NCBI RefSeq assembly: GCF_000737705.1
Contig: NZ_JPRH01000012.1
Location: forward strand, 115,374-179,373
Reading direction: 5' to 3'
Length of the DNA: 64,000 nt
Source: Chryseobacterium soli
GTDB lineage: Bacteria; Bacteroidota; Bacteroidia; Flavobacteriales; Weeksellaceae
The notes beneath the pieces were generated by a model that saw nothing but the letters and a program-made list of their open reading frames with translations, was not told the origin of the DNA and made no database searches. Positions within the stretch are counted from its first letter, which is position 1. Every line of letters starts with the position of its first letter. This document shows positions 55,458 through 63,300 of this stretch, piece after piece. The translations under genes and the position numbers were made by a program.

Positions 55458-55556
55458 TGTACGTTGTACAATGTAAAACGTACAATGTATTAATAACTGA
55501 TAAAAGTAAATATTAAAAAAGTAAATCAAGTACTTTGTACATTGTACATCGTACAT
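55458..55556. repeat. Inverted GTACAATGTAC repeat in the groES-groEL spacer
   Basis: TGTACGTTGTACAATGTA (55458-55475) plus AAACGTAC faces, in reverse complement, GTACTTTGTACATTGTACA (55530-55548) plus TCGTACA. Arms of about 27 bases with few mismatches can pair across about 45 bases and fill nearly the whole spacer. It looks like a small palindromic mobile or REP-like repeat and would form a strong mRNA hairpin between the genes. Confidence 0.7.
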
Positions 55557-55570
55557 TAATACAACAAACA

Positions 55571-57196
55571 ATGGCAAAAGAAATAAAATTCGATATTGAA
55601 TCTAGAGACGCTTTAAAAAGAGGGGTTGATGCATTAGCTAATGCAGTAAAAGTAACGTTAGGACCAAAAGGTAGAAACGTAGTGATCGAGAAATCTTTCG
55701 GTGCACCTCACGTAACTAAGGACGGTGTTTCTGTAGCAAAAGAAATCGAACTTGAAGACAGAGTAGAAAATATGGGAGCGCAGATGGTAAAAGAAGTGGC
55801 TTCCAAAACTAATGATATCGCAGGAGACGGTACTACTACCGCTACTGTTTTGGCACAGGCTATCGTAAGAGAAGGTCTTAAGAATGTAGCTGCTGGTGCA
55901 AACCCAATGGATTTAAAAAGAGGGATCGATAAAGCAGTAACTGCTGTTGTTGCAAGTCTTAAAGCTCAGTCTAAAGAAGTTGGAGATTCTAAAGAAATGG
56001 TGAAGCAGGTAGCTTCCGTTTCTGCTAACAACGACGAAACTATCGGATCTTTGATCGCTGAAGCTTTCGGAAAAGTAGGTAAAGAAGGAGTAATCACTGT
56101 AGAAGAAGCTAAAGGTATCGATACAACAGTTGATGTTGTAGAAGGTATGCAGTTCGACAGAGGATACCAGTCTCCTTACTTCGTGACTAACCCTGAAAAA
56201 ATGGTAGCTGAAGTAGAAAACCCTTACATCCTTTTAGTAGAGAAGAAAATCTCTTCTATGAAAGAATTACTTCCGGTTCTTGAGCCTATCGCACAAAGCG
56301 GAAAATCTTTATTAATTATCTCTGAAGAAGTTGAAGGTGAAGCTTTAGCAACTTTAGTAGTAAACAAATTAAGAGGTTCTCTTAAAATTGCTGCTGTAAA
56401 AGCTCCAGGATTCGGAGACAGAAGAAAAGCAATGTTGGAAGATATCGCCATCTTAACAGGTGGACAGGTTATTTCTGAAGAGCAAGGTTTCACAATGGAA
56501 AACATCTCTTTAGATATGTTGGGAACTGCTGAAAAAGTAACAATCGATAAAGATAACACAACCATCGTAAACGGTGGTGGTGAAGAAAGCAAGATCAAAG
56601 GTAGAGTAAACCAGATCAAAGCTCAAATGGAAACTACTACTTCTGACTACGACAGAGAAAAACTACAGGAGAGATTGGCTAAATTAGCTGGTGGTGTTGC
56701 CGTACTTTACGTAGGTGCAGCTTCTGAAGTTGAAATGAAGGAGAAAAAAGACAGAGTAGATGATGCACTTCACGCTACAAGAGCAGCCGTTGAAGAAGGT
56801 ATCGTTGCAGGAGGTGGTGTTGCTTTAGTAAGAGCAATCTCAGCTTTAGAAAACCTTACAGGAATCAATGCTGACGAAACTACAGGGATTAAAATCGTGA
56901 AAAGAGCAATCGAGGAGCCATTAAGACAAATCGTTGCCAACGCAGGAGGTGAAGGTTCTGTAATCGTTGCTAAAGTAGCAGAAGGTACAGGAGACTTCGG
57001 ATACAATGCTAAAACTGACGAGTATGTAAACATGCTTGAAGCAGGAATCATTGACCCTACGAAAGTAACCAGAGTTGCCCTTGAAAATGCAGCTTCTGTT
57101 TCTGGAATGCTTCTTACAACTGAGTGTGTAATCACTGAAATTAAGAGCGCTGAACCTGCTATGCCAATGGGAGGTGGAATGCCGGGAATGATGTAA
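55571..57196 (+). CDS. groEL: Chaperonin GroEL
   Basis: A 541-residue ATP-dependent chaperonin forming the 14-mer folding cage. Standard segments are MAKEIKFDIESRDALKRGV at the start, the ATP site VTLGPKGRNVVIEKSFG and AGDGTTTATVLAQAI, and the GGMPGMM tail. I use ATG 55571; an in-frame ATG at 55535 would add 12 residues encoded by the inverted repeat in the spacer. The last 66 codons and the terminator are duplicated in decaying form further downstream (59216, 61213, 62200), making the groEL 3' end an insertion hot spot. Confidence 0.98.
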   Translation: MAKEIKFDIESRDALKRGVDALANAVKVTLGPKGRNVVIEKSFGAPHVTKDGVSVAKEIELEDRVENMGAQMVKEVASKTNDIAGDGTTTATVLAQAIVREGLKNVAAGANPMDLKRGIDKAVTAVVASLKAQSKEVGDSKEMVKQVASVSANNDETIGSLIAEAFGKVGKEGVITVEEAKGIDTTVDVVEGMQFDRGYQSPYFVTNPEKMVAEVENPYILLVEKKISSMKELLPVLEPIAQSGKSLLIISEEVEGEALATLVVNKLRGSLKIAAVKAPGFGDRRKAMLEDIAILTGGQVISEEQGFTMENISLDMLGTAEKVTIDKDNTTIVNGGGEESKIKGRVNQIKAQMETTTSDYDREKLQERLAKLAGGVAVLYVGAASEVEMKEKKDRVDDALHATRAAVEEGIVAGGGVALVRAISALENLTGINADETTGIKIVKRAIEEPLRQIVANAGGEGSVIVAKVAEGTGDFGYNAKTDEYVNMLEAGIIDPTKVTRVALENAASVSGMLLTTECVITEIKSAEPAMPMGGGMPGMM

Positions 57197-57226
57197 TAGT
57201 GTGTCGCTAAGACCATTTAATATACT

Positions 57227-57258
57227 AACCGCTCTGCTTTGCAGGGCGGTTTTTTTTG
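57227..57258 (+). terminator. groEL terminator (original copy)
   Basis: ACCGCTCTGC-TTT-GCAGGGCGGT followed by eight T. Derivatives recur at about 59443-59471, 61377-61410 and 62219-62248. Confidence 0.9.
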
Positions 57259-57313
57259 GTCTTGATGTAAAATATAGTTTACCGTAAGACAATACTAAAA
57301 TATGCCTGAACAG

Positions 57314-57438
57314 CCAACACGTGTTTCACATCAAGCGGGCTAAAGTGCAAAACTCAACAGTAGTTTTCAATTGAATATAATATCGGTTTTTGTGCTTCGA
57401 TTTCCGGCCCGAACGCAAAGCCCCAAAACGTTAGCGGT
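57314..57438. repeat. attC-like imperfect palindrome E1
   Basis: Starts GCCAACACGTG and ends CCAAAACGTTAGCGGT. The arms GCGGGC (near 57339) and GCCCG (near 57410) pair imperfectly around a core with TGCAAAACTCAAC, AGTTTTCAATTGAA and TTTTTGTGCTTC. The same core in the same order recurs at 63812-63920. The right end abuts the stop codon of the ArsR-family gene. Confidence 0.6.
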
Positions 57439-58127
57439 CATTGTAGAACGACTCCCAACAAATCATAAAGTTCTTGGCGACCTTTTGAAGTTACAACTAA
57501 TTCTCTTGAAAATTCAACTTTTTTAAACCACTTCCTTTCAAGCATTTTGTTTAAAAATTCTGCACCAAGCTGACCAGCTAAGTGAGGACGACGTTCAGAC
57601 CAATCAAGACATTGACGAGTTACAGGGCGACGATTATTATTAAAACCTTCTTTTGATATATTAAAAAAATGAAACCATTCCCAGCCGCTTTCAGAAACTA
57701 AATAGACATTCTTTGACTTTATTAAGTAGCCTTTCGTTTCTAACGCCTCAACAATTTTAACACCAACAAAACCTGCTAAATGGTCGTAGCAAGTTCTACA
57801 ATATTTTATACCATTTTTATCAGATTCTTTCTTTACAATTTTAGTAGCACTATTGTTGGCAAGATTTGCCAATCCTTCAACTGCATAAGCAACTTCGGAA
57901 TTTGAAAGTGAGTAATACCTATGTCTTCCTTGAATTTCAACTTTAACTATTTCTGCCTCAAGTAATTTTGACAAATGATTACTGGCTGATGTGGGCGAAG
58001 TATCTGCAACGATAGACAACTCACTTGCTGTATATGCTCTACCATCAAGCAAATTCCAAAGCATTCTTGCTCTGGTAGGTTCACACATCAAAGCGGAAAT
58101 TGAAACAAATTTATCTTCCACATTCAT
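57438..58127 (-). CDS. ArsR-family transcriptional regulator
   Basis: A 229-residue regulator. The ArsR/SmtB winged helix spans about 1-95 (EPTRARMLWNLLDGRAYTAS, TSPTSASNHLSKLLEAEIV, RHRYYSL), twice the usual ArsR size because of a C-terminal domain with YCRTCYDHLAG (Cys pair and His that may bind metal or sense oxidant) and RQCLDWSERRPHLAGQLG. It is divergent from the ACT and OsmC genes, 67 bases between starts, and is presumably their regulator (inference). Its stop codon TGA overlaps GTTAGCGGT, the end of palindrome E1, so the gene runs to the block edge. Part of a probable acquired block downstream of groEL. Confidence 0.9.
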   Translation of the reverse strand: MNVEDKFVSISALMCEPTRARMLWNLLDGRAYTASELSIVADTSPTSASNHLSKLLEAEIVKVEIQGRHRYYSLSNSEVAYAVEGLANLANNSATKIVKKESDKNGIKYCRTCYDHLAGFVGVKIVEALETKGYLIKSKNVYLVSESGWEWFHFFNISKEGFNNNRRPVTRQCLDWSERRPHLAGQLGAEFLNKMLERKWFKKVEFSRELVVTSKGRQELYDLLGVVLQ

Positions 58128-58194
58128 AGTTCAGTCTTAAATGAAGTGTAAAAGTAATAATTGTATTTCCTTTGTACAACCAAAAAAATAAAAA

Positions 58195-58581
58195 ATGCAA
58201 GACATAGAAATTTTATTAGAAAACAAACCTGGCGCGTTGGCTTTAATGGGTGAAATATTAGGCAAGAATAAAATCAGCCTTGAAGGTGGTGGTGTATTTC
58301 AAAATGGAGAAATATCAATAGCCCATTTCTTAGTGGAAGAAGCAGAGAAGGCCAAAGAAGAATTAGCAAAGGTTCAAATTAAAGTCGTGAAAATAAACGA
58401 TGTGATTATTCAAAAACTGCATCAAGACGTTGCAGGGCAGCTAGGAATGTTTTGCAGACGAATGGCAGAAGCTAACGTAAATATTCTAGTACAATACAGC
58501 GACCATTCCAATCAATTAATTGTAGTTGTGGATGATTATGAAAAAGGTAAAAAAGTATCGGAAGAATGGATGAAAGAATGA
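58195..58581 (+). CDS. Double ACT-domain protein
   Basis: A 128-residue protein with two ACT domains in tandem: IEILLENKPGALALMGEIL at the start and DVAGQLGMFCRRMAEANVNI in the second half. ACT domains bind amino acids or similar small ligands and regulate partner enzymes; stand-alone pairs are often of unknown role. It is divergent from the ArsR-type regulator and 28 bases upstream of the OsmC-like gene on the same strand. Stand-alone ACT next to a redox protein and an oxidant- or metal-type regulator suggests a small stress-response unit, which is inference. Confidence 0.87.
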   Translation: MQDIEILLENKPGALALMGEILGKNKISLEGGGVFQNGEISIAHFLVEEAEKAKEELAKVQIKVVKINDVIIQKLHQDVAGQLGMFCRRMAEANVNILVQYSDHSNQLIVVVDDYEKGKKVSEEWMKE

Positions 58582-58609
58582 TGGAGTTAAATAGTTAAAA
58601 AACAACTTT

Positions 58610-59083
58610 ATGAACAAACAACATAATTATAACTTGACAGTTAAGTGGACGGGCAACACAGGAACTGGGACTTCAAATTATAAAGAATTCGAAAGAAACC
58701 ATTCTATTTTTGTTGCAAATAAAACTGAAATTTTGGGTTCTTCTGACCCTGCATTTCGTGGTGACAAAACAAAACATAATCCAGAAGACATGTTATTAGC
58801 GTCTATTTCATCTTGTCATATGCTGTGGTATCTGCATTTATGTGCTGTGGCAGGCATTATTGTAACAGACTATATTGACAATGCAACAGGAATAATGATT
58901 GAAACTGCAAACGGCGGTGGAAAATTTACAGAAGCAACTTTAAACCCAATAGTTACCATAACAGATATTTTAATGACCGAAAAAGCCAATGAAATTCATA
59001 AGAAAGCAAATGAGTTATGTTTTGTTGCAAACTCATTAAATTTTCCTATATATCATATACCAACTTGCATAATAACAAGTTGA
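58610..59083 (+). CDS. OsmC family peroxiredoxin-like protein
   Basis: A 157-residue OsmC/Ohr-type protein that reduces organic hydroperoxides with a Cys pair. The first catalytic Cys is in LLASISSCHMLWYLHLC and the second in ANELCFVANSLNFPI. The N-terminal TVKWTGNTGTGTSNYKEF and HNPEDMLLASI are normal for the YhfA/OsmC branch. Length is typical. Probably cotranscribed with the ACT protein gene. ACCGCTAAC, 17 bases past the stop codon, is the exact reverse complement of the sequence at the other end of the block (57430-57438). Confidence 0.92.
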   Translation: MNKQHNYNLTVKWTGNTGTGTSNYKEFERNHSIFVANKTEILGSSDPAFRGDKTKHNPEDMLLASISSCHMLWYLHLCAVAGIIVTDYIDNATGIMIETANGGGKFTEATLNPIVTITDILMTEKANEIHKKANELCFVANSLNFPIYHIPTCIITS

Positions 59084-59215
59084 TCGAGAATAACAACGAA
59101 CCGCTAACAGGCGCTTAGCAATATTTGAGAACCGTTAACAGAAATGGGGTTTACATTTTCAAAAAGCACATTGACTTTTAAAAATAAATGATTTCGTTCA
59201 ACAATTCATTTAAAG
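59084..59215. repeat. Block edge with ACCGCTAAC and degenerate palindrome E2
   Basis: ACCGCTAACAGGCGCTTAGC (59100-59119) then GAACCGTTAACAG. ACCGCTAAC matches, inverted, GTTAGCGGT at 57430-57438, so the ArsR-ACT-OsmC block has 9-bp terminal inverted repeats. The rest up to the groEL copy has no ORF. Confidence 0.55.
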
Positions 59216-59471
59216 CGGATACAATGCTAAAACTGACGAGTATGTAAACATGCTTGAAGCAGGAATCATTGCCCCTAAGAAAGTAACAACAGTTACCCTT
59301 GAAAATGCAGCTTCTGTTTCTGGAATACTTCTTCTTACAACTGATTGCGTAATCACTGAAATTAAGAGCGCTGAACCTGCTATGCCAATGGGAGTTGGAA
59401 TGCCAGGAATGATGTAATCATCACCGCTGCTTTAAATATATAAACCGCTCTGTTTTCAGGGCGGTTTTTTT
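59216..59471 (+). pseudogene. Duplicated groEL 3' end with terminator, copy A
   Basis: Matches groEL from 56998 to its stop codon and on into the terminator. By eye there are about ten substitutions and one 3-base insertion over about 200 coding bases. The reading frame is still open: NAKTDEYVNMLEAGII at the start, GMPGMM then TAA at the end. The terminator follows after a shortened, altered spacer. No start codon or promoter for groEL precedes it, so it is a tail fragment. Confidence 0.92.
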
Positions 59472-59638
59472 GTTCAGAATAATAATAAAACGAAGTCAAT
59501 AAAACAGTAAATTAAGAAAAGCTACCGGAGATTCAGTTCAACAGCCGTTTCACATAATTACGAATTTTGTGGTGAATTCATCTTTACGTTTCGCAAGAAG
59601 CTTTATCTTTAACAAAAAATAAACTAATAACCTAAAGA
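59472..59638. promoter_or_regulatory. Region upstream of the DUF5694 gene
   Basis: No ORF. TATCTTTA, near 59605, is one base off the TAnnTTTG box and could be its -7 element. Confidence 0.3.
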
Positions 59639-60457
59639 ATGACTTTCATTAAAACAATTTCTACATTTTTAATTACGCTTTTATTTGTAACCTCAACTTT
59701 TGGACAAGAATCCAAACATAAAACCAAAATCTTATTAATCGGAACCATTCACTTCGAAACCCCTCATTTAGATACGTATGAATTAAAGACTGACGATTTT
59801 CTAGCTCCGAAAAGACAGAAGGAACTGGAAGAACTGACCGAAATTTTAAAACGGACAAATGCTGATAAAGTGATGATAGAAAAACCACTGAATCAACAAA
59901 AGCAAATTGATAGTCTGTATAATGCCTATTCTCAAAACAAGTATACATTAACCGTTTCTGAACGGGAGCAAATCGGTTTTAGATTAGCTAAAAAATTAAA
60001 TTTAAAACACATCAATTGCGTAGATATTTTTTACGGAATGAAACATGACAGTTTGGTTTCTGTCACGGCTAAAGAAAAAAATCAGTTATATATATTAAAT
60101 GAATTAGGGACCACTGCGAATAATTTTATGGGTGAGATAGATCGTGTAACAAAACAAAATTCAATCACCGGAATCCTGAAATATATCAATACAAAAGAAC
60201 TTTTGCAGAAAAATTTATCACTGTACTTAAAATATTATGCAAAAATTGGTGCCGGAGAGAATTATATTGGTGCGGAATCAGTTTCTGATTGGTATTTGAG
60301 GAATTTAGCAATTTACTCTAATATCATTACTCAAATCAATCCCAATGACAAATACGTCATCCTCATATTTGGACAGGGGCATATTCCTATCTTAAAACAC
60401 CTGCTGCAAAATAATGACGACTTCGAACTGGTTGAATTAAATACCGTACTAAAATAA
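59639..60457 (+). CDS. DUF5694/TraB-like secreted protein
   Basis: A 272-residue protein. The signal peptide is MTFIKTISTFLITLLFVTSTFGQ, followed by ILLIGTIHFETPHLD, DDFLAPKRQKELEEL and KVMIEKPL, the pattern of DUF5694, which belongs to the TraB/TIKI/ChaN-like superfamily with a GT-H...E...GQGH frame. The last part, ILIFGQGHIPILKHLL, supplies the second conserved His. Some relatives are metalloproteases; activity here is unproven. It lies between groEL-tail copies A and B and is followed by a DUF6090 gene 41 bases downstream. Confidence 0.85.
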   Translation: MTFIKTISTFLITLLFVTSTFGQESKHKTKILLIGTIHFETPHLDTYELKTDDFLAPKRQKELEELTEILKRTNADKVMIEKPLNQQKQIDSLYNAYSQNKYTLTVSEREQIGFRLAKKLNLKHINCVDIFYGMKHDSLVSVTAKEKNQLYILNELGTTANNFMGEIDRVTKQNSITGILKYINTKELLQKNLSLYLKYYAKIGAGENYIGAESVSDWYLRNLAIYSNIITQINPNDKYVILIFGQGHIPILKHLLQNNDDFELVELNTVLK

Positions 60458-60498
60458 ACTGAAACCAATAGCAAAACTTAAAACGACAAAACAAAAAC

Positions 60499-61206
60499 AT
60501 GCAAGACGAAATCATAAAACACTCAAAGAAAATACAATCTGCTATGAACAATAAAGAGCATTCATTGAAAGAAAAAGTAAAAGAAGTATTGACTGAAATT
60601 TTCATTATTGTATTTGCTGTAACACTTTCAATATGGTTACACAGTTGGAGTGAACATAGACATCAACAACAAGAAGCATCCGTATTTCTTGGTAATTTAA
60701 AGAATGACCTGGAAAATGACATAAAAAATATCGACATTGAAAAGAAAGCTTACCAGGAATCAAACATAAAATATGAAAAAATTTTAGCATTAACCACTCC
60801 CCAACTTGACAGTATTTATAAGTCTAAAAATAAAGTTGATTTCCCAATTTATTCACATGGACCGAAAATGAATATTGCTAATTATGAAGGTTTTAAGTCA
60901 AGTGGTAAAATAGGTTACATTGAAAACGAAAAATTAAAACAGAAAATCCTGAATTATTACCAAATATTTGTACCGGCAATTAGCGAAGTTGATAAATATT
61001 ATAATGATTTTCTGTTTAAGTGTTTTGATAAAATGATAGAAAATGCAGATCAACCCGAAGAAAAATTATATTCGGACCCAAAATTTAAAAAGACCATCGA
61101 ATTTCTTGTCAAACTAGGGAAGAATAACATAAGGGTTTATGACCAAAATACAAAACCCGAAGCCACTGAACTTATCAAAGAAATTGAAAAAGAGATGAGT
61201 AAATAA
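60499..61206 (+). CDS. DUF6090 family membrane protein
   Basis: A 235-residue protein with one membrane helix at about 32-48 (EIFIIVFAVTLSIWLHSWSE) preceded by a short cytoplasmic start, and a long charged extracytoplasmic or coiled region. This is the DUF6090 pattern, with the conserved EI(F/L)(I/L)(I/V)...W start. Function is unknown. It may start at Met16 instead. It forms a pair with the DUF5694 gene and ends 6 bases before groEL-tail copy B, showing that the copy's junction lies immediately after the cargo gene. Confidence 0.82.
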   Translation: MQDEIIKHSKKIQSAMNNKEHSLKEKVKEVLTEIFIIVFAVTLSIWLHSWSEHRHQQQEASVFLGNLKNDLENDIKNIDIEKKAYQESNIKYEKILALTTPQLDSIYKSKNKVDFPIYSHGPKMNIANYEGFKSSGKIGYIENEKLKQKILNYYQIFVPAISEVDKYYNDFLFKCFDKMIENADQPEEKLYSDPKFKKTIEFLVKLGKNNIRVYDQNTKPEATELIKEIEKEMSK

Positions 61207-61212
61207 AAATGA

Positions 61213-61414
61213 GAAAGTAACAAGTTGCCCTTAAAATGCAGCTTCTGTTTCTGGAATGCTTCTTACAACTGAGTGCGTAATCACTGAATTGAATAGCGCT
61301 GAACCTGCTATGCCAATAAGAGGTAGAATACAAGGAATGATGTAATAGCGTGTCGCTGAGACTATTTAATATATTAATCGCTCTACTTTTTGTAGGGCGG
61401 TTTTTCTTTGTGTA
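61213..61414 (+). pseudogene. Duplicated groEL 3' end with terminator, copy B
   Basis: Homology begins at GAAAGTAAC (groEL 57061) and runs through the stop, the spacer GTGTCGCTGAGACTATTTAA and the terminator. It has several 1-base deletions, so the frame is broken, unlike copy A. Shared GAGTGCGTAATC (groEL has GTGTGTAATC) with copy A suggests related donor sequences. Confidence 0.9.
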
Positions 61415-61454
61415 TTTTGGTTGGCCATTCTGAAATAAAATAATGAATGTTATA

Positions 61455-61483
61455 TTGGCAAATTAAAACAATTTATAAATTTG
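61455..61483 (+). promoter_or_regulatory. Promoter of the 180-residue secreted protein gene
   Basis: TTG (61455-61457), 18 bases, TAAATTTG (61476-61483). It would give a leader of about 125 nucleotides. Confidence 0.65.
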
Positions 61484-61614
61484 CAAGCCATATGAATTAT
61501 TGAAGTCGTTTAGTAAAAACGAAATCCTATAAAAAATAATCAAAATGAACACAGGGGAAATAAGCTGAACAGACACCCCACAACAGTAGTAAGCATTCAA
61601 TAAAACTTAAAACT

Positions 61615-62157
61615 ATGACCAAACAATTAAAGCTGGCAATTGTACTACTTGTAACAGTTGCAAGCATGGGTGTAAATGCCCAAAAGAAAACAACTGCAAA
61701 ATCTACCAAACCATCCACTGAAAACAAAACCGCAAAACCCACCAAACAGGAAACCATGGATTGGATTGCAGGAAAATTGAAAGAAAATTTAGCCACCTAT
61801 AATGACCGAACTTTTGTTTCTTATAAAGACGGGGTTTTTGTTTATAGAAGCCAATATGCCGGAGCTAGTAAATTTTGTGAATATAGCTATGACTTGAATA
61901 AGGTTACTGGAATGAAGAATGAATACTCTGATTTTTTTGTTTCGGGAAATAATCAACTTTTTGCTCACTGTGATTATGACAGGGCAGGCGAAGGAAATTA
62001 TTACAACTATATTTCTATAAGTGGGCCTAACTATAATAAGTATAGATCACCTTTTAACTTTGGTACAGACCAGGCTTTAGTTGAAAGATTAGAAAAAGCA
62101 TTTGAAACATTAGTTGAATACAATTCAACGAAAAAAGGTGCAGATGAAAAATTTTAA
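61615..62157 (+). CDS. Secreted protein of unknown function
   Basis: A 180-residue protein with signal peptide MTKQLKLAIVLLVTVASMGVNAQ, a Lys/Thr/Pro-rich linker (residues 24-46) and an uncharacterised domain: ETMDWIAGKLKENLATY, then a tyrosine-rich beta region (SQYAGASKFCEYSYDL, YYNYISISGPNYNKY). I recognise no family. It has a good promoter upstream and is placed between groEL-tail copy B and the terminator-only copy C, so it is probably another cargo gene. No toxin or enzyme motif is visible. Confidence 0.75.
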   Translation: MTKQLKLAIVLLVTVASMGVNAQKKTTAKSTKPSTENKTAKPTKQETMDWIAGKLKENLATYNDRTFVSYKDGVFVYRSQYAGASKFCEYSYDLNKVTGMKNEYSDFFVSGNNQLFAHCDYDRAGEGNYYNYISISGPNYNKYRSPFNFGTDQALVERLEKAFETLVEYNSTKKGADEKF

Positions 62158-62199
62158 TTCTAAAAACAAAAAACTTTTTGCTTACTGCTTTTTCTATCA

Positions 62200-62250
62200 A
62201 TAAGACCATTTAATATATTAGCCGTTCTATTTTATAGGGCGGTTTTTTTG
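62200..62250 (+). repeat. groEL terminator-only copy C
   Basis: TAAGACCATTTAATATATTA then GCCGTTCTATTTTATAGGGCGGTTTTTTT, matching groEL 57208-57257 including the spacer and hairpin. No coding part is left. It also serves as a terminator for the gene ending at 62157. Confidence 0.85.
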
Positions 62251-62276
62251 TTATATTTGACAGATAACTATAACTC

Positions 62277-63176
62277 ATGAAAATCAACTTTTTTTCTAAC
62301 GTATACATTTGGCTATTACTAATAGCTTTACCAGAAATGGCATTTTCACAATCGGCCGACTTTACCATTCAGGATGTAAAGTTTGAAAGTCAGGGTATCA
62401 CTCTCGCAGGCTCCATTTTACAACCTAAAAAACCATATGCAGCAGTGGTCATTGTTCACGGATCTGATCCGGTAAAAAGAGAAATGGAATTCGCAAAACG
62501 TCTTGCCAAAGAAGGCATTGCTGTATTCACCTACGACAAACGCGGAGTTGGAGAATCTGGTGGTGTCTATGTAGGACCTTCTGTAGGTACCAATAATATT
62601 GACACTGCCAATCTTACCTTATTGGCTCAGGATGCTAATGCAGCTGCAGAAACATTTCAGACCTATTTGAAAGATAAAAAAACACCCATTGGATTAGTCG
62701 GATTTAGCCAGGCGGGATGGATCATCCCAATGGCTGCAAGCAAAAATCCGCAAATTAAATTTATGGTTTTATTTAGCGGTCCTACCATTACCACGCTGGA
62801 ACAGCTTCGATTTCAGTTTTATACCAATGGAAACAATAGTTTTTGGGAAAATCATACAGAAGCAGATGCCATTGAACATACTAAAAATGATCCGGACAGG
62901 TACCAATTTGCAGCAACTGACCCAAAAACCTATCTGAATACCCTTTCAATTCCCGGGCTTTGGCTTTTTGGTGAAAAAGACATACAGATTCCGGTAAAGT
63001 TGTGTATAGAACAATTGAACACCCTTAAAGCACAAGGAAAACCTTTCGAATATACTTCTTTTCCTAAACTGGGGCACAATACTTCTTCCAGCAATGAAAC
63101 AGCTCCTCTTGATACTGCTGTACAATGGATACAACAGAAAGCATTGAATAGTAAAAAATCTAAATCTTCAAAATAA
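62277..63176 (+). CDS. Secreted alpha/beta hydrolase
   Basis: A 299-residue hydrolase with a signal peptide (to about residue 24, MAFSQ). Catalytic features are VVIVHGSDPVKREMEFAKRL (oxyanion region), TYDKRGVGESGG, nucleophile elbow GFSQAG, an Asp in LWLFGEKDIQIP and His in LGHNTSSS. It is a dienelactone-hydrolase/S9-like esterase or peptidase; the substrate is unknown. Its basic tail (KKSKSSK) follows the last helix. It starts 26 bases after the terminator copy C. Whether it is old chromosomal sequence or part of the insertions cannot be told. Confidence 0.88.
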   Translation: MKINFFSNVYIWLLLIALPEMAFSQSADFTIQDVKFESQGITLAGSILQPKKPYAAVVIVHGSDPVKREMEFAKRLAKEGIAVFTYDKRGVGESGGVYVGPSVGTNNIDTANLTLLAQDANAAAETFQTYLKDKKTPIGLVGFSQAGWIIPMAASKNPQIKFMVLFSGPTITTLEQLRFQFYTNGNNSFWENHTEADAIEHTKNDPDRYQFAATDPKTYLNTLSIPGLWLFGEKDIQIPVKLCIEQLNTLKAQGKPFEYTSFPKLGHNTSSSNETAPLDTAVQWIQQKALNSKKSKSSK

Positions 63177-63180
63177 AAAC

Positions 63181-63254
63181 CATAACAACATTAGCACAAT
63201 TGTACTATTATATATTGGCGCAATGCGTAAATTTGCACGTTAGCAGCAACCTTA
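63181..63254. repeat. attC-like boundary E3 before DUF1877 gene
   Basis: TAACAACATTAGCAC at the left and GCACGTTAGCAGCAACC at the right (about 63235-63251), with a GCGCAATGCG dyad between. GTTAGC is the same end signal seen at palindrome E1. Confidence 0.4.
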
Positions 63255-63300
63255 AAACAAAAGTCCACGAACAAATTAAATAACAAAAAAATTTTGAATT

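Noticed and set aside
55535..55570. Longer groEL start at 55535
   Set aside because: The added residues come from the inverted repeat; MAKEIKFD is the universal GroEL start.
56770..57216. 148-codon antisense ORF in groEL
   Set aside because: Antisense shadow of the GroEL C-terminal half, caused by codon bias.
59248..59418. groEL-tail copy A as a real small gene
   Set aside because: Open frame from an internal ATG only; it lacks any groEL start region and is best read as a residual fragment.
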